Shown here one piece after another: positions 1-10,674 of a DNA stretch of 64,000 nt. The notes under the pieces were generated by a model. It worked only from the letters and a program-made list of their open reading frames with translations. It was not told the DNA's origin and made no database searches. Location: contig NZ_CP119967.1 in assembly GCF_029543085.1 (NCBI RefSeq), forward strand, positions 3,312,501-3,376,500, in the 5' to 3' direction. The position numbers were made by a program, and so were the translations under genes. The stretch is from Pseudomonas sp. A34-9 (GTDB lineage Bacteria > Pseudomonadota > Gammaproteobacteria > Pseudomonadales > Pseudomonadaceae). The stretch's first letter is position 1, and each line of letters opens with the position of its first letter.

Positions 1-1
1 G

Positions 2-790
2 CAGATCTCCGACCTGGAAATCCGCATCGGCATGCGTCTGTGCACACGCGGCCGCGAGGGGTTTCACCTGACCGAAGAAGGGCGTCTGGTGTATCAGGCA
101 TCGATTGATCTGTTTGCTTCGGTGGACAACTTTCGTGATCGGCTTAGTTCTGCGCAGAATGAACTTATCGGCGATCTGGGTGTGGGCGTTATCGACAATA
201 CGATCAGTGATGAAAACTCACCGTTAGTTGCCGCGCTAAAACAACTTAACGAACAATCGCCGAAGGTCAGGTTTCAACTTCAGGCATCGCAACTGGATGA
301 GGTGGAAAGAGGCGTGGTGGAGGGGCGCTTAGTTGCCGGCATAGTGCCGGTTTATCAACGCCGCGAAGAATTCGATTATTACCCGCTGTACGAGGAGCGC
401 TCGGAAGTCTACTGCGCGGTCGGGCATCCGTTGTTCGATATGCCCGAGGCGCAAATGGGCAGCAACGTGTTGCAGGAATACGAGTGCATCAACCACCGCT
501 ACGCGATCCATCGCGACAAGCTCAACTATGCGCGCTATGACAGTTTTTCCGCGTCGGCGACCCAGGTTGAAGCCGTGGCTTTGCTGATCAAGACTGGCCG
601 TTTCGTTGGTTTTCTACCCCGGCATTACGCGGCAGCGCTGGTGGCAGCAGGGCAGATGCGTGCGGTGCTGCCCGAGCGGATCAACATCATGACGCCGTTC
701 AATCTGATCCTGCGGCACAACACCGTGCGCAGTCCGCTGGTGAAAGCATTCGCTGAGGCATTGGGCGTCGATCTGAAAGCCACGATCTGA
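2..790 (+). CDS. LysR-family transcriptional regulator (5' end outside window)
   Basis: The reading frame is open from the first bases of the window, so the true start lies upstream. The first visible residues (QISDLEIRIG, then CTRGREGFHLTEEG) are the recognition helix and wing of a LysR winged helix-turn-helix. About 190 residues of the usual periplasmic-binding-like effector domain follow. LysR proteins are about 300 residues, so roughly 40 N-terminal residues are missing. It is a cytoplasmic DNA-binding regulator. Its target cannot be told from this window because its divergent partner would lie to the left. The gene ends 2 bp before the stop of the convergent acetyltransferase gene. Confidence 0.9.
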   Translation, partial: QISDLEIRIGMRLCTRGREGFHLTEEGRLVYQASIDLFASVDNFRDRLSSAQNELIGDLGVGVIDNTISDENSPLVAALKQLNEQSPKVRFQLQASQLDEVERGVVEGRLVAGIVPVYQRREEFDYYPLYEERSEVYCAVGHPLFDMPEAQMGSNVLQEYECINHRYAIHRDKLNYARYDSFSASATQVEAVALLIKTGRFVGFLPRHYAAALVAAGQMRAVLPERINIMTPFNLILRHNTVRSPLVKAFAEALGVDLKATI

Positions 791-792
791 TT

Positions 793-1311
793 TCAAGGCA
801 ACGTCAGGCGCATGGCGCAGCGCCGGTGGCCGGGTAAACCGTGGGCAATTTCATCGTTCAAGGCGTCGACTAAATACTGTGTGGTTTCTTCGCCATTCAC
901 GCGTTGGAAACCGATCTTCTGATAGAACGGCGCATTCCACGGCAGATCAGTGAAGGTGGTCAGTGTCACCGCGCAAAGTTGTTGCGTCCGGGCATGCTCG
1001 ATGACCGCCGAGAGCAACTTGCGGCCAATGCCCTGACCCTGAAAGTGTTGGCTGACGGACAGCTCCTCTATATGCAGTTGGTTATCGACAGACGCCGCGC
1101 GCAAGAACCCGGCAAGTTGCCCTTCAGGGGATTGTGCGACCCAGACCCGGGCCTGCTCGATGGCTTGTACATGCAACTCGGCGCCGGCTACTTCGGCGTC
1201 GGCCAGCCAGGCCAATTGCGGATCAAGGCGAAACAGCCCGGCGGCCGAGCGTTCGATGGCGGGGAGGGCGGCCGCGTCGCAGGGACGAGCGCGGCGTACA
1301 AGAGACGTCAT
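793..1311 (-). CDS. GNAT-family N-acetyltransferase
   Basis: A 172-residue protein of standard GNAT length. The acetyl-CoA pyrophosphate-binding motif A is plain near residues 92-99 (QGQGIGRKLL), preceded by the beta-4 strand IEELSVS. A motif B region with FYQKIGFQ lies near residue 130. Such enzymes move an acetyl group from acetyl-CoA to an amine of a small molecule or protein, but nothing here identifies the substrate. It is the last minus-strand gene after the arn operon, separated from it by a palindromic repeat, and is probably transcribed separately. It converges with the LysR gene. Confidence 0.85.
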   Translation of the reverse strand: MTSLVRRARPCDAAALPAIERSAAGLFRLDPQLAWLADAEVAGAELHVQAIEQARVWVAQSPEGQLAGFLRAASVDNQLHIEELSVSQHFQGQGIGRKLLSAVIEHARTQQLCAVTLTTFTDLPWNAPFYQKIGFQRVNGEETTQYLVDALNDEIAHGLPGHRRCAMRLTLP

Positions 1312-1343
1312 TGTGACAAGTTCCGTGGCGGCGATCTTGATTT

Positions 1344-1389
1344 GGGACGCAGAGCGTCCCCGGCGGCATTCCCACGCAGAGCGTGGGAA
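1344..1389. repeat. Pair of palindromic repeats (REP-like)
   Basis: Two perfect inverted repeats lie back to back: GGGACGC-AGA-GCGTCCC (1344-1360) and TTCCCACGC-AGA-GCGTGGGAA (1369-1389), followed by CGATC. The second palindrome recurs in inverted form near 24.9 kb. This marks a dispersed intergenic repeat family of the kind common in fluorescent Pseudomonas rather than a gene-specific site. It may form a hairpin that ends transcription of the arn operon. Confidence 0.8.
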
Positions 1390-1417
1390 CGATCAAGATC
1401 GCAGCCTTCGGCAACAC

Positions 1418-3040
1418 CTACAAGGGTTTCAGGTAAAGCAGAACATAATCGTTCTTGTCGAATTGACCGCTCAACGTCGGCTGCAATGCACCGATGGGCG
1501 TGCCGTGCAGGGCCAGAAAATCGCTGCGGTCCATCATCAACCACGCCGGCCCCTTGATTGCTTCCAGTTGCTGGATCGAATCGCTGAACTGCGGTTGCAG
1601 ATCCTGCTCGATATTGACCATGAACTTGATCGCTTTCGCATCCTTGCCCATGCCGTGCAAAACCAGTGGCACCGGGTTCTGCTGAACCTGAGCGAACACC
1701 GCGTGACTGAATGTCCGGGTGTCGTACAAACGTCGTTCCACCGGTTCGAACACTGCCGCGTACACCGTCCACAGCGCCAACACCGCAGACAACGCCAATA
1801 CCTCGACGCGCCCACGCGGGATCAACAATCGCGACAACGCCAAGAGTTGCAGCACGCCCAGCGCGATCAACACCCAAGACACTTCACTCAATGGCTCGGG
1901 AAACCGCCGTCGCGCGACCAGTAACACAACCATCAACAATCCCGGCGTAACCAGCCACAAGCCCAGCATCAACCCGCGCAACCAACGAAACACCCAGCCA
2001 TGCGCCACCTGAAACGGATACGCCGCAATGATCGCCGCCATCGGCAGCATCGGCAGCAGATACCGGGCCTTCTTCGCCTGTGGAATCGACAGCCCGACCA
2101 TCACGATCAACCCGGCCGCCGCGCAATACTGCACCAGGCGCAACGCCGGGCCACGCTGCTGCGGTTTGCTCAGCCATGCCGCCGCCAGTACCAGCAATGC
2201 CAGCGGGTAGGCCAACGCATAGTTGCCGAGCGAACTGCTGAAGTAATACAGCGAACCGCTGACGCCTTCGCTGCCGTCCATGCGCCCCATGAACTGCATG
2301 CGGATCACGTCCTGCATGAATGCCGGACCACCGCTGAGCTGCGCCAACCACAACAGCAGCCCGACACACGCGGCCAGCAACGCCGATGCCAGCACCCCGA
2401 ACACCAGTAACCGCGACCACTCACGGTTGAGCAGGTAATAGCTGCACAGCATGCCGGTCGGCACCACCAGACCAATCGGCCCGCGAACACCGAAACCGAG
2501 CAACAGCAAAACGAAGATCAGCGGCCAGCGCCGGCCGCCGCCAAAATGATCATGGGCATAGCCCAGATAAAACACCGCAAACGCCAGCGCCGCGAGCATC
2601 AAGTCCTGCGACACCGCGCGCACTTCAGTGACAAAACCACTGGTGAGCATCAGCAGCGCGATACTGATCAACGCCCAGCGCCGCGAGTACGGCGCCAACA
2701 GTCGATACATCAGCGTCACGATCAGCGCGCCGGCGATCGCGCTCGGCGCCCATGCGGTCAACGCATTCACCGCGCCGAACGGTAACGACAGCAGCCAGAT
2801 GAACAACGTCGACACGGCGGAATAGTCGGCGTACGGCTGACCATAAGTGGTGGGAAACACCGTCGGCCCGTGACGCAGCATTTCCTCTGCGAACAACACA
2901 AACCGCGAATCGAAACCGATAGGGGCCTGCCCATAGACCCCGGCCATGAATAATAAAAACGCCAGCAGCCCTGCGATCAGGGACTGCCGGCGAATCTCGG
3001 GCGATAACGCGATCAAGCGACGTCGGACGCGTGTGGCCAC
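1418..3040 (-). CDS. GT39/PMT-type membrane glycosyltransferase, ArnT-related
   Basis: A 540-residue polytopic membrane protein with about 12 hydrophobic segments. After the first segment comes a loop with FDSRFVLFAEEMLRHG, the place where ArnT/PMT-type transferases carry their catalytic acidic residue. A soluble C-terminal stretch of about 100 residues follows the last membrane segment. Family members move a sugar from a polyprenyl-phosphate carrier to an acceptor on the outer face of the inner membrane. It is the last gene of the arn operon and its start overlaps the end of ugd by 28 bp, which argues for co-transcription and a role in lipid A or LPS decoration. The sequence is clearly diverged from the ArnT at 5131-6783, so the acceptor or sugar may differ. 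Confidence 0.8.
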   Translation of the reverse strand: MATRVRRRLIALSPEIRRQSLIAGLLAFLLFMAGVYGQAPIGFDSRFVLFAEEMLRHGPTVFPTTYGQPYADYSAVSTLFIWLLSLPFGAVNALTAWAPSAIAGALIVTLMYRLLAPYSRRWALISIALLMLTSGFVTEVRAVSQDLMLAALAFAVFYLGYAHDHFGGGRRWPLIFVLLLLGFGVRGPIGLVVPTGMLCSYYLLNREWSRLLVFGVLASALLAACVGLLLWLAQLSGGPAFMQDVIRMQFMGRMDGSEGVSGSLYYFSSSLGNYALAYPLALLVLAAAWLSKPQQRGPALRLVQYCAAAGLIVMVGLSIPQAKKARYLLPMLPMAAIIAAYPFQVAHGWVFRWLRGLMLGLWLVTPGLLMVVLLVARRRFPEPLSEVSWVLIALGVLQLLALSRLLIPRGRVEVLALSAVLALWTVYAAVFEPVERRLYDTRTFSHAVFAQVQQNPVPLVLHGMGKDAKAIKFMVNIEQDLQPQFSDSIQQLEAIKGPAWLMMDRSDFLALHGTPIGALQPTLSGQFDKNDYVLLYLKPL

Positions 3041-4392
3041 TGTTGCAGCGGGATCGGCAACTTGCGCGATTCGCCACGGCCCATCGGGAAGTAATGGAAA
3101 CCGTTGCGCGCCAGACGCTCGGCGTCATACAGGTTGCGCCCGTCGAAAATCACCGGCGTGTTGAGGCGCTGTTTGATCAGGTCGAAATCCGGTGCCTTGA
3201 ACTGCTGCCACTCGGTGCAGATGATCAAGGCATCGGCGCCGGGCAATACCGATTCCGGCGTGCCCATCAGCATCAGTTTCGATTCGTCCGGGTATAGGTT
3301 CTGGGTTTCCTGCATGGCTTCCGGGTCGAACGCGCGCACGCTGGCACCGGCCGCCCACAATTCCTCGAGCAGGACACGACTCGGTGCATCGCGCATGTCG
3401 TCGGTGTTCGGTTTGAATGCCAGGCCCCACAGGGCGAAGGTTTTGCCGCGCAGGTCACCTTTGTAGAAGGCGTTGATGCGTTCGAACAACTTGTGTTTCT
3501 GCCGCTGATTGATCGCCTCGACCGCTTGCAGCAAGTCGCTGGAACAGTGCGCTTCTTCGGCGCTGTGGATCAGCGCGCGCATGTCTTTGGGAAAGCACGA
3601 CCCGCCATAGCCGCAGCCCGGATAGATAAAGTGGTAGCCGATGCGCGTGTCGGCACCGATGCCCTGGCGCACCGATTCGATGTCGGCCCCCAGGTGTTCG
3701 GCAAGTTCGGCGATCTGGTTGATGAAGCTGATCTTGGTCGCCAGCATGCAGTTAGCGGCGTACTTGGTCAGCTCGGCGCTGCGCAGGTCCATGAACATGA
3801 TGCGGTCGTGGTTGCGATTGAACGGCGAGTACAGATCACGCATCACGTCGCGCACCTCATCACCTTCGCAGCCGATGACGATACGATCCGGACGGCGGCA
3901 GTCGGCAACGGCAGAGCCTTCCTTGAGGAATTCCGGGTTGGAGACGATATCGAACTGCAGCAGACGACCGACCTTGATCAAGGCTTTTTCAATGTGCGTG
4001 CGCAGGGTGTCGCCAGTGCCCACCGGCACCGTGGATTTTTCCACGAGAATCAATGGCTGCTCACGATGGCGGGCAATCGCGTCACCCACCGACAGCACGT
4101 AACGCAGATCCGCCGAGCCGTCTTCACGGGACGGCGTACCCACTGCAATGAAGGCCACCCGACCGTGCTGCACGGCGAGTTGTTCGTCGGTGGTGAATTG
4201 CAGGCGTTTCGAATCCAGACCTTCGCGCACCAGGCTGGCCAGCCCCGGTTCGAAAATGCTGACATGGCCCTGGCGTAACAAGTCGACCTTCTTCTGGTCG
4301 ACGTCCATGCACACGACATCATGGCCGACTTCGGCCAACACAGCCGCTTGCACCAGACCGACGTAACCGCTGCCAAATACTGTGATTTTCAT
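3013..4392 (-). CDS. ugd: UDP-glucose 6-dehydrogenase
   Basis: A 459-residue enzyme that oxidises UDP-glucose to UDP-glucuronate with two NAD+, the first step towards UDP-4-amino-4-deoxy-L-arabinose. The N-terminal Rossmann motif is GSGYVGLV (residues 7-14). The catalytic cysteine sits in the invariant [10 protein letters not shown] motif near residue 260, and the C-terminal UDP-binding domain contains [15 protein letters not shown]. The start codon overlaps the stop of arnF by 4 bp (ATGA), the same coupling seen along the whole operon. In Pseudomonas this gene often ends the arn operon, as here, supplying precursor for ArnA. Confidence 0.95.
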   Translation of the reverse strand: MKITVFGSGYVGLVQAAVLAEVGHDVVCMDVDQKKVDLLRQGHVSIFEPGLASLVREGLDSKRLQFTTDEQLAVQHGRVAFIAVGTPSREDGSADLRYVLSVGDAIARHREQPLILVEKSTVPVGTGDTLRTHIEKALIKVGRLLQFDIVSNPEFLKEGSAVADCRRPDRIVIGCEGDEVRDVMRDLYSPFNRNHDRIMFMDLRSAELTKYAANCMLATKISFINQIAELAEHLGADIESVRQGIGADTRIGYHFIYPGCGYGGSCFPKDMRALIHSAEEAHCSSDLLQAVEAINQRQKHKLFERINAFYKGDLRGKTFALWGLAFKPNTDDMRDAPSRVLLEELWAAGASVRAFDPEAMQETQNLYPDESKLMLMGTPESVLPGADALIICTEWQQFKAPDFDLIKQRLNTPVIFDGRNLYDAERLARNGFHYFPMGRGESRKLPIPLQQWPHASDVA

Positions 4393-4793
4393 GGAGCACT
4401 CCTGAATTCGGGCGCACGAGCCGGACGAGTGTTGATGGTGATGACCCCGAGCATGACCAGCGCCACGCCCAGTGATTTAGTGAAACTGAAGGATTCGTTG
4501 AACAACGGCAGGCTGGCCGCCAACAGGTACACCAGCGCGTAGCTGATGCTCAGCAGTGAATAGGCCCGGCCCAGCGGCAGATCGCGCAGGGCGGCGAGCC
4601 AGCAGAGCATCGACAGTGCGTAGGCGAAGATCGCCGCGACAACAACCGCCAGCGCACGCAGGTCGAGACTGCCGAAGGTCAGCCAGTGCTCCGGTGCCGG
4701 CAGGCGCGTCATGCTCCAGCGCATGCCCAGTTGCGCGGCGCTGACCAGCAACACGCTGGCCATGGCGAAGGCGATTCCACGACGCTGATTCAT
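4389..4793 (-). CDS. arnF: 4-amino-4-deoxy-L-arabinose-phosphoundecaprenol flippase subunit ArnF
   Basis: A 134-residue EamA/DMT-type small membrane protein with four hydrophobic segments. With ArnE it forms the flippase that carries undecaprenyl-phosphate-aminoarabinose across the inner membrane. A longer open frame begins at 4847, but the start MNQRRGIAF at 4793 gives an ATGA overlap with the stop of arnE, which matches the coupling elsewhere in this operon and the normal ArnF length. Its stop overlaps the start of ugd in the same way. Confidence 0.9.
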   Translation of the reverse strand: MNQRRGIAFAMASVLLVSAAQLGMRWSMTRLPAPEHWLTFGSLDLRALAVVVAAIFAYALSMLCWLAALRDLPLGRAYSLLSISYALVYLLAASLPLFNESFSFTKSLGVALVMLGVITINTRPARAPEFRSAP

Positions 4794-5134
4794 GATTGTT
4801 GCCCCAGCAAAACCACGCCGCCGATCACCAGCGCCACGCCGAGCCAATGCTGGCGGTCGATGGGTTCACGAAAGACGAAGCGCGCGATCAGGGTGATCAA
4901 GACGAAATTGAGGCTGAGCATCGGGTAGGCGATGCCGACTTCCAGACGCTGCAACACCAGCAGCCAGACCAGCAGGCCCGAGCCCAGCGCCAGCAGCGCC
5001 AGCCACAACCACGGCGAGCGCAGTTTGTCGGCCCAAGTGGACTCGACGCCGCGCCAGCTCTCCACGGCGTACTTTTGTGCGACCTGACCGAGGCAGGTCA
5101 GCAGGCAGGCGAGCAACAGCAGCAACAGGCTCAT
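4790..5134 (-). CDS. arnE: 4-amino-4-deoxy-L-arabinose-phosphoundecaprenol flippase subunit ArnE
   Basis: A 114-residue small multidrug-resistance-like membrane protein with four hydrophobic segments; the first begins [17 protein letters not shown]. It pairs with ArnF to flip the lipid-linked aminoarabinose to the periplasmic face. Start and stop both overlap their neighbours by 4 bp, consistent with translational coupling to arnT and arnF. The length is right for ArnE. Confidence 0.9.
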   Translation of the reverse strand: MSLLLLLLACLLTCLGQVAQKYAVESWRGVESTWADKLRSPWLWLALLALGSGLLVWLLVLQRLEVGIAYPMLSLNFVLITLIARFVFREPIDRQHWLGVALVIGGVVLLGQQS

Positions 5135-6783
5135 GACGCCTCCTTGGGCAGAATCATGATCACCAGGTTGCCCTGCTCATAACGCACGCCGTCCTTTGGC
5201 AGTCTGTCGATTTCGTCCAGTTCGTCTTGCCCCTTGACGCGCATCACCACGCCGACCGAACCGCTGCGGCGCGCCTCACGCATCCACTGTTGAACGTGTT
5301 CGGGATCGACCCGCTGTTGAATGCCGTCAGGATAGGCAAGGCCATATTTCAATTCGCCTATCGTGTTGTACAACGCCACTTGCGGGCGTTTCAGGCGCCA
5401 GGCCAGCGCCGATGCGGCGCCCAGATCGTTGCTCAGCAGATGATCGGCCTGCGCCAGTTCGCTGACGTGATGCTTGATGAATTGATCAGGGGTTTTGTTG
5501 GCGATCACCGATTTCGGCAGCGCTGCCGGCAACACCGCAATCAGCAACAGGCTGCCGAGTGCCGGTGCTGCCCAGCATTGCAGCGGCAGAAAGGCTTGCA
5601 GCAGGTTGGCGATGATCCAGCCGATCAACGCGATGAACACCAGCACCATGCTGTGCAATTCGTGGTCATAAATTGGCCGCGTCAACTGCACATACACCAG
5701 CGCAATCAGCACAGCGACACCCAATAGCAGGTTCAGCAAACCATTGATGCTCAGCGCCCGGCCTTGCTCCAGTCGCAAGCGATCGGCCAGCGCATTGCCC
5801 AGCAGCAACGCCATTGGCAACAGGCACGGCAGGATATACGTCGGCAGTTTGCCGTTGCTCAGGCTGAAAAACGCCAGCGGCATCAGCAACCACAGCAACA
5901 GGTACACCATTTTGGGCTGAGCACGGCTTTGCCATGCCTGCTTGAACGCAGTCGGCAACAGCCCCACCCACGGCAGACTGAACGCCACCAGCAGCGGCAG
6001 GTAAAACCACCACGGTGCATCGTGTTGCGCGTCGTCACCGGCAAAGCGGCGGATGTGTTCGTGCCAGAAGAAGAACCGCCAGTAATCCGGTTCCTGCGCA
6101 TGCACCGCCATTACCCACGGCAGGCTGACAAGGATTGCCACAGCAATCGCCACCGGGCCAAACAGCAGCAGTTCACGCCAGCGTTTTTGCCAGAGCATCC
6201 ACGGCAGGGCGATCAACACCGGCAGCAGCCAGGCGAGAAATCCCTTGGTCATGAAGCCCATGCCACAGGCCAGCCCCAGCACTGCCCAGGCGGCCATGCG
6301 TTTGCCGCCGGTTTGGCTGTCGGCGGCAAACCACAGCGCCACCAGACTGAGGTTGACCCAGAAGGTGAATTGCGGATCGAGGTTGGCGTAACCGGCCTGA
6401 CCGGCGACCACGGTGAAACTCATGTAGAGCAGGGCGCAGACGAAGCTTTTGCGCGGCTCGTTCCACAAGCGACGGGCAATCAGGTAGCAGAGCAACACGC
6501 TCAAACCCGTGCTCAGCGCCGACGCAAAGCGTACGCCGAACAGGTTCTGCCCAAACAATTGCTGACCCAGCGCGATCATCCAGTAACCGGCAATCGGCTT
6601 CTCGAAATAACGCAGGCTCATGAAGTGCGGCGACACCCAGTTGCCGCTCAGCAGCATGTCCTGGCTGATCTGCGCGTAACGGGTCTCGTCGGGAATCCAC
6701 AAGCCGTGCGTGGCCAATGGCAGCAGATAGGCCAGCAGACAAATGCCCAGTAAAAGGATCGGCAATGCCCAGCGGTTCGTCAT
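5131..6783 (-). CDS. arnT: Lipid A 4-amino-4-deoxy-L-arabinose transferase
   Basis: A 550-residue GT83-family enzyme of the inner membrane with about 12-13 membrane segments. The first periplasmic loop has [18 protein letters not shown], which carries the acidic and arginine residues expected of ArnT, followed by [11 protein letters not shown]. It transfers 4-amino-4-deoxy-L-arabinose from undecaprenyl phosphate to lipid A phosphates, lowering negative surface charge and giving resistance to polymyxins and cationic peptides. It lies between arnD and arnE with 4-bp overlaps on both sides. A close paralogue is at 18536-20251. Confidence 0.93.
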   Translation of the reverse strand: MTNRWALPILLLGICLLAYLLPLATHGLWIPDETRYAQISQDMLLSGNWVSPHFMSLRYFEKPIAGYWMIALGQQLFGQNLFGVRFASALSTGLSVLLCYLIARRLWNEPRKSFVCALLYMSFTVVAGQAGYANLDPQFTFWVNLSLVALWFAADSQTGGKRMAAWAVLGLACGMGFMTKGFLAWLLPVLIALPWMLWQKRWRELLLFGPVAIAVAILVSLPWVMAVHAQEPDYWRFFFWHEHIRRFAGDDAQHDAPWWFYLPLLVAFSLPWVGLLPTAFKQAWQSRAQPKMVYLLLWLLMPLAFFSLSNGKLPTYILPCLLPMALLLGNALADRLRLEQGRALSINGLLNLLLGVAVLIALVYVQLTRPIYDHELHSMVLVFIALIGWIIANLLQAFLPLQCWAAPALGSLLLIAVLPAALPKSVIANKTPDQFIKHHVSELAQADHLLSNDLGAASALAWRLKRPQVALYNTIGELKYGLAYPDGIQQRVDPEHVQQWMREARRSGSVGVVMRVKGQDELDEIDRLPKDGVRYEQGNLVIMILPKEAS

Positions 6784-7664
6784 GCGCCTTGCACTCCCAG
6801 CCAGCCTTCACGGCCGTCGAGGGCGCCGCGTTGCACGCGACCTACGGGCAAGGTATTGAAAAACTCGGGCAACAAGTCGCCCAGCGGGGTGAAGTCGATG
6901 TGGCGCTGGCGGGCATCGGCCAGCAATTGACGAAAATCCTCAGCCATCAGAATCCCTTCTACTTCGGCATGAATGGTGTAGACGTTGAGTTGTTGCGGGC
7001 GAAAGTGGTCAAGGATGAAACCGTTGAAATCCCGCGCCGCGACAATCGGCCCGACGACCTCGTCGAAGGTCGGCAGGTCCACGGGAATCTGTGGTGTGCC
7101 CGGCGTGCCGTCGGCCAGCAGCGGACGAAACAGGCGTTGCCCCCGGCAATCGCTGTTGTAGCGAAAGCCGAAGGCTTGTTTGGCCTCGATTACACGCTCG
7201 TCCGCACGCCAACCGGCGGCGGCGGAACACTCGACTTTTTCGCCGAGAATGTCGCTCAAGGTGTCGACGCCCTGACGAATCTGCTCGATCAGTTGTGCGT
7301 TGCTCCAGCGCCCGGCGTTGGCCTGCCAACCGTGGTGATCCCAGGCATGCAAACCCACTTCATGCCCGGCATCGCGGGCCTGACGCATCAGGTGCCCGAG
7401 ATCACGGCCAATCGGCTTGCCCGGCCACGCGGTGCCGGCCAGCAGAATGTCCCAGCCATACAGCCCGGCGGCATTGGAGCGGAGCATCTTCCAGAGAAAC
7501 TGCGGGCGGATCAGGCGCCACAGATGCCGGCCCATGTTGTCGGGGCCGACACTGAAGAAGAACGTTGCCTTGATCTGCGCCTCGTCGAGCATTTCCAGCA
7601 ACCGCGGCACCCCTTCACGGGTGCCTCGGTAGGTGTCGACATCGATACGAAGGCCTGCCTGCAT
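6780..7664 (-). CDS. arnD: 4-deoxy-4-formamido-L-arabinose-phosphoundecaprenol deformylase
   Basis: A 294-residue polysaccharide-deacetylase (CE4) family enzyme. It removes the formyl group from the undecaprenyl-phosphate-linked sugar at the cytoplasmic face of the inner membrane. The first NodB motif appears as [16 protein letters not shown] at the N-terminus, and the metal-binding histidine motif as [14 protein letters not shown] near residues 95-108. It is translationally coupled to arnA (TAATG junction at 7664) and to arnT. Confidence 0.93.
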   Translation of the reverse strand: MQAGLRIDVDTYRGTREGVPRLLEMLDEAQIKATFFFSVGPDNMGRHLWRLIRPQFLWKMLRSNAAGLYGWDILLAGTAWPGKPIGRDLGHLMRQARDAGHEVGLHAWDHHGWQANAGRWSNAQLIEQIRQGVDTLSDILGEKVECSAAAGWRADERVIEAKQAFGFRYNSDCRGQRLFRPLLADGTPGTPQIPVDLPTFDEVVGPIVAARDFNGFILDHFRPQQLNVYTIHAEVEGILMAEDFRQLLADARQRHIDFTPLGDLLPEFFNTLPVGRVQRGALDGREGWLGVQGA

Positions 7665-9655
7665 TAGCGCTTGTCCGCTTGTTCGAGCATGGCTTCACGC
7701 AAGAAGAAATCGAGCGTGTTGCCAATGGTCTCGCGCATTTCCACGGTCGGCGTCCAGTCGAGCAGGCGCTTGGCGTTGGCGATGCTTGGTTTACGGTGTT
7801 CGACGTCCTGGTAACCGGCGCCGTAGAACGCCTTGCTCTCGACGTCGCGGAAACCGGCGAACGGCGGGAAGTTGTCACGCAGCGGATGCGCTTCGAACTG
7901 ACGCAGCAACTCTTCGCCCAACTGACGAATGCTCGCTTCGTTGTCCGGGTTGCCAATGTTGATGATCTGGCCGTTGCAGACGTCGTTGTCGTTATCGATG
8001 ATCCGCGCCAGTGCCTCGACGCCGTCAGCGATGTCGGTGAAGCAACGCTTCTGTTCGCCGCCGTCGAACAGGCGAATCGGCGTGCCTTCCACCAGGTTGA
8101 GGATCAATTGGGTGATGGCGCGCGAACTGCCGATACGGGCCGAATCCAGACGGTCGAGACGCGGGCCCATCCAGTTGAAAGGACGGAACAGGGTGAAATT
8201 CAAACCCTTGGCGCCGTAGGCCCAGATCACCCGATCCAGCAGTTGTTTGGAGACGGAGTAGATCCAGCGCTGCTTGTTGATCGGGCCGACCACGAGGTTG
8301 GAGGTGTCTTCGTCGAAGTGCTTGTCCTGGCACATGCCATAGACTTCCGAGGTCGACGGAAAGATCACGCGCTTGTTGTACTTGACGCAGTAGCGCACCA
8401 GTTTCAGGTTTTCTTCAAAGTCGAGTTCGAACACGCGCAGCGGGTTGCGGGTGTATTCGATCGGCGTGGCGATGGCCACCAGCGGCAGCACCACGTCGCA
8501 CTTCTTGATGTGATACTCGATCCACTCGGAGTGAATGCTGATATCGCCTTCGACGTAGTGGAAGTGCGGGTGACTGCGCAGACGGTCGATGGCATCGGAA
8601 CCGATGTCCAGGCCATAGACTTCGTAGCGGTCGTCACGCAGCAGGCGTTCGGACAAGTGATTGCCGATAAAACCGTTAACGCCAAGGATCAGCACGCGCG
8701 TGCGACGTGGCGCGCGGCCCGATTCGGCGCCGCGCAGCAGCGAGCCGTCGACCAGACCGAGTTCATTGGCCAGTTGCGGGCCACTGAGGAACAGGCCGTT
8801 GTCGTTGCGTTGGCCGGAGAGGATCAGCAGCGAATCTTCGCCACAAGCAATGCGCAGCGGATCGACGCTGATCACGCGGCCCGGTGCCTGGCCGTCGTTG
8901 CCCTTGACGACTTCGGCGCTCCACACGATCAGTTTGTGCTCACCGACAGCGCAGAAGGCGCCCGGATACGGCTGAGTCACGGCGCGAACCAGGTTGAACA
9001 ACTGCTCGGCAGGTTTCGCCCAGAGCAGTTTGCCGTCCGCCGGGGTACGGCGACCAAATACCGTGGCTTTCGATTCATCCTGCGCGGTTTCGCTGACTTT
9101 GCCTTGCAGCATTGCTGGCAAGGTGTCACGCAACAGGTCAGCGGCGGCGGTGCGCAACTTGCCGTGCAGGCTCAGCGCGGTGTCGCTGCGTTCGATGGCC
9201 ACGCGTTGCTGGGCGACAATGGCGCCGGCATCGGCACGTTTGACCATGCGGTGCAAAGTGACGCCGGTTTCGGTTTCGCCGTTGACCAGCACCCAGTTGG
9301 CCGGGGCGCGGCCACGGTAGCGTGGCAATAACGAGCCGTGCAGGTTGAACGCGCCTTTTTTGGCCAGGGCCAGCAGCGGCTCGCTCAGCAGGTTGCGATA
9401 GTAGAACGAAAAAATATATTCAGGATCGAGCTTGGCAATGCGCTCGATCCACAGCGGGTGGTTGACGTCTTCCGGGGCATGCACCGGGATGCCTTTGCTG
9501 GCGCACAGTTGGGCGACCGAGCCGTAAAAAGCGTTTTCTTTCGGGTCATCTGCGTGAGTGAACACCGCGGCAATGTCGTAGCCGCTGTCGAGCAGGCCTT
9601 GAATGCCGGCGCAGCCAATATCGTGGTAAGCGAAGACAACAGTTTTTGCACTCAT
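7664..9655 (-). CDS. arnA: Bifunctional UDP-glucuronate decarboxylase / UDP-4-amino-L-arabinose formyltransferase
   Basis: A 663-residue two-domain enzyme. Residues 1-300 are a formyltransferase with the [13 protein letters not shown] motif near residue 104. Residues 315-660 are an extended SDR decarboxylase with a [10 protein letters not shown] nucleotide-binding motif near 323 and a catalytic YSVSKQLLD (YxxxK) near 463. It oxidatively decarboxylates UDP-glucuronate to the UDP-4-ketopentose and formylates UDP-aminoarabinose. The length matches ArnA of other gammaproteobacteria. It lies between arnC and arnD with overlapping codons. Confidence 0.95.
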   Translation of the reverse strand: MSAKTVVFAYHDIGCAGIQGLLDSGYDIAAVFTHADDPKENAFYGSVAQLCASKGIPVHAPEDVNHPLWIERIAKLDPEYIFSFYYRNLLSEPLLALAKKGAFNLHGSLLPRYRGRAPANWVLVNGETETGVTLHRMVKRADAGAIVAQQRVAIERSDTALSLHGKLRTAAADLLRDTLPAMLQGKVSETAQDESKATVFGRRTPADGKLLWAKPAEQLFNLVRAVTQPYPGAFCAVGEHKLIVWSAEVVKGNDGQAPGRVISVDPLRIACGEDSLLILSGQRNDNGLFLSGPQLANELGLVDGSLLRGAESGRAPRRTRVLILGVNGFIGNHLSERLLRDDRYEVYGLDIGSDAIDRLRSHPHFHYVEGDISIHSEWIEYHIKKCDVVLPLVAIATPIEYTRNPLRVFELDFEENLKLVRYCVKYNKRVIFPSTSEVYGMCQDKHFDEDTSNLVVGPINKQRWIYSVSKQLLDRVIWAYGAKGLNFTLFRPFNWMGPRLDRLDSARIGSSRAITQLILNLVEGTPIRLFDGGEQKRCFTDIADGVEALARIIDNDNDVCNGQIINIGNPDNEASIRQLGEELLRQFEAHPLRDNFPPFAGFRDVESKAFYGAGYQDVEHRKPSIANAKRLLDWTPTVEMRETIGNTLDFFLREAMLEQADKR

Positions 9656-10674
9656 GAGTGAACCTGACCGGTAGTAGAAGTAGAAGAGAGACCATCAACG
9701 GTGACGGCAGGCGCCGGTTCGGCGGCGTGGCTGCGCAAGACTTTTTCGATGAAGAAGCGCGGGCGGGCACGCACGTCGCTGTACATGCGCCCCAGGTATT
9801 CGCCGAGCAGGCCCATGCCGATGAACTGGCCACCGGTGAACACGAACAGCACGGCGAACAGCACGAACATGCCGTCACCGGCCCAGCCGGAACCAAAGGC
9901 CAGACGCAGGACGATCAACGCCACTGCAAACAGCACGCCGAGCCCGGCCATGGCGAAACCGACGATGCTCAGCAAACGCAGCGGTGTGGTGGTCATGCAG
10001 GTGATCAAGTCAAACATCAGGTTGATCAGGCGCATCGGGCTGTATTTCGAATCGCCGTGTTCACGCTCGGCGTGGGCGACGACGATTTCGGTGGTGTGGC
10101 GGGCGAAGCTGTTGGCCAGAATCGGGATGAAGGTGCTGCGCTCACGGCAGGCGAGCATGGCGTCGATGATCGTCCGGCGGTAGGCGCGGAGCATGCAGCC
10201 GTAATCGCTCATGGCGACGCCGGTGGAGCGCTGCACGGCGAGGTTGATCAGCTTCGACGGATAGCGGCGCAACGCCGAATCCTGGCGGTTGCCGCGCACG
10301 GTGCCGACGACGTCGTAACCCTTTTCCGCTTCGGCAACCAGGCGCGGGATTTCTTCCGGCGGATTCTGCAGGTCGGCGTCGAGGGTGATCACCACATCGC
10401 CCTTGCACTGCTCGAAGCCGGCCATGATTGCCGCGTGCTGGCCGTAGTTGCGGTTGAGGATGACCGCCACGAACGGGCTGTCTTCGCGGGTCGCGGCTTC
10501 TTCCAGAATATTGGCGGATTCGTCACGGCTACCGTCGTCGACGAGGACGATTTCATAGTCGTGGCGCAGCATCCGGCAGGCCGCTTCGGTGCGGCGCAAC
10601 AGTTCCGGCAGGCTGTCCTGTTCGTTGTAGACCGGGATGACGATCGACACACAGCGGATCGGATAAGGTTTCAC
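9652..10674 (-). CDS. arnC: Undecaprenyl-phosphate 4-deoxy-4-formamido-L-arabinose transferase
   Basis: A 340-residue GT2 glycosyltransferase. The N-terminal catalytic domain shows [10 protein letters not shown] near residue 10, the nucleotide-binding [11 protein letters not shown] near residue 45, and the metal-binding [12 protein letters not shown] near residue 95. Two C-terminal membrane segments (about residues 230-310) anchor it to the inner membrane. It joins the formylated aminoarabinose to undecaprenyl phosphate. The start codon overlaps the stop of arnB by 4 bp. Confidence 0.94.
   Translation of the reverse strand: MKPYPIRCVSIVIPVYNEQDSLPELLRRTEAACRMLRHDYEIVLVDDGSRDESANILEEAATREDSPFVAVILNRNYGQHAAIMAGFEQCKGDVVITLDADLQNPPEEIPRLVAEAEKGYDVVGTVRGNRQDSALRRYPSKLINLAVQRSTGVAMSDYGCMLRAYRRTIIDAMLACRERSTFIPILANSFARHTTEIVVAHAEREHGDSKYSPMRLINLMFDLITCMTTTPLRLLSIVGFAMAGLGVLFAVALIVLRLAFGSGWAGDGMFVLFAVLFVFTGGQFIGMGLLGEYLGRMYSDVRARPRFFIEKVLRSHAAEPAPAVTVDGLSSTSTTGQVHS

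Noticed and set aside
7679..9331. 550-codon open frame on the plus strand opposite arnA
   Set aside because: It is exactly antisense to arnA, whose motifs are complete; the translation shows no domain and arises from high GC codon use.
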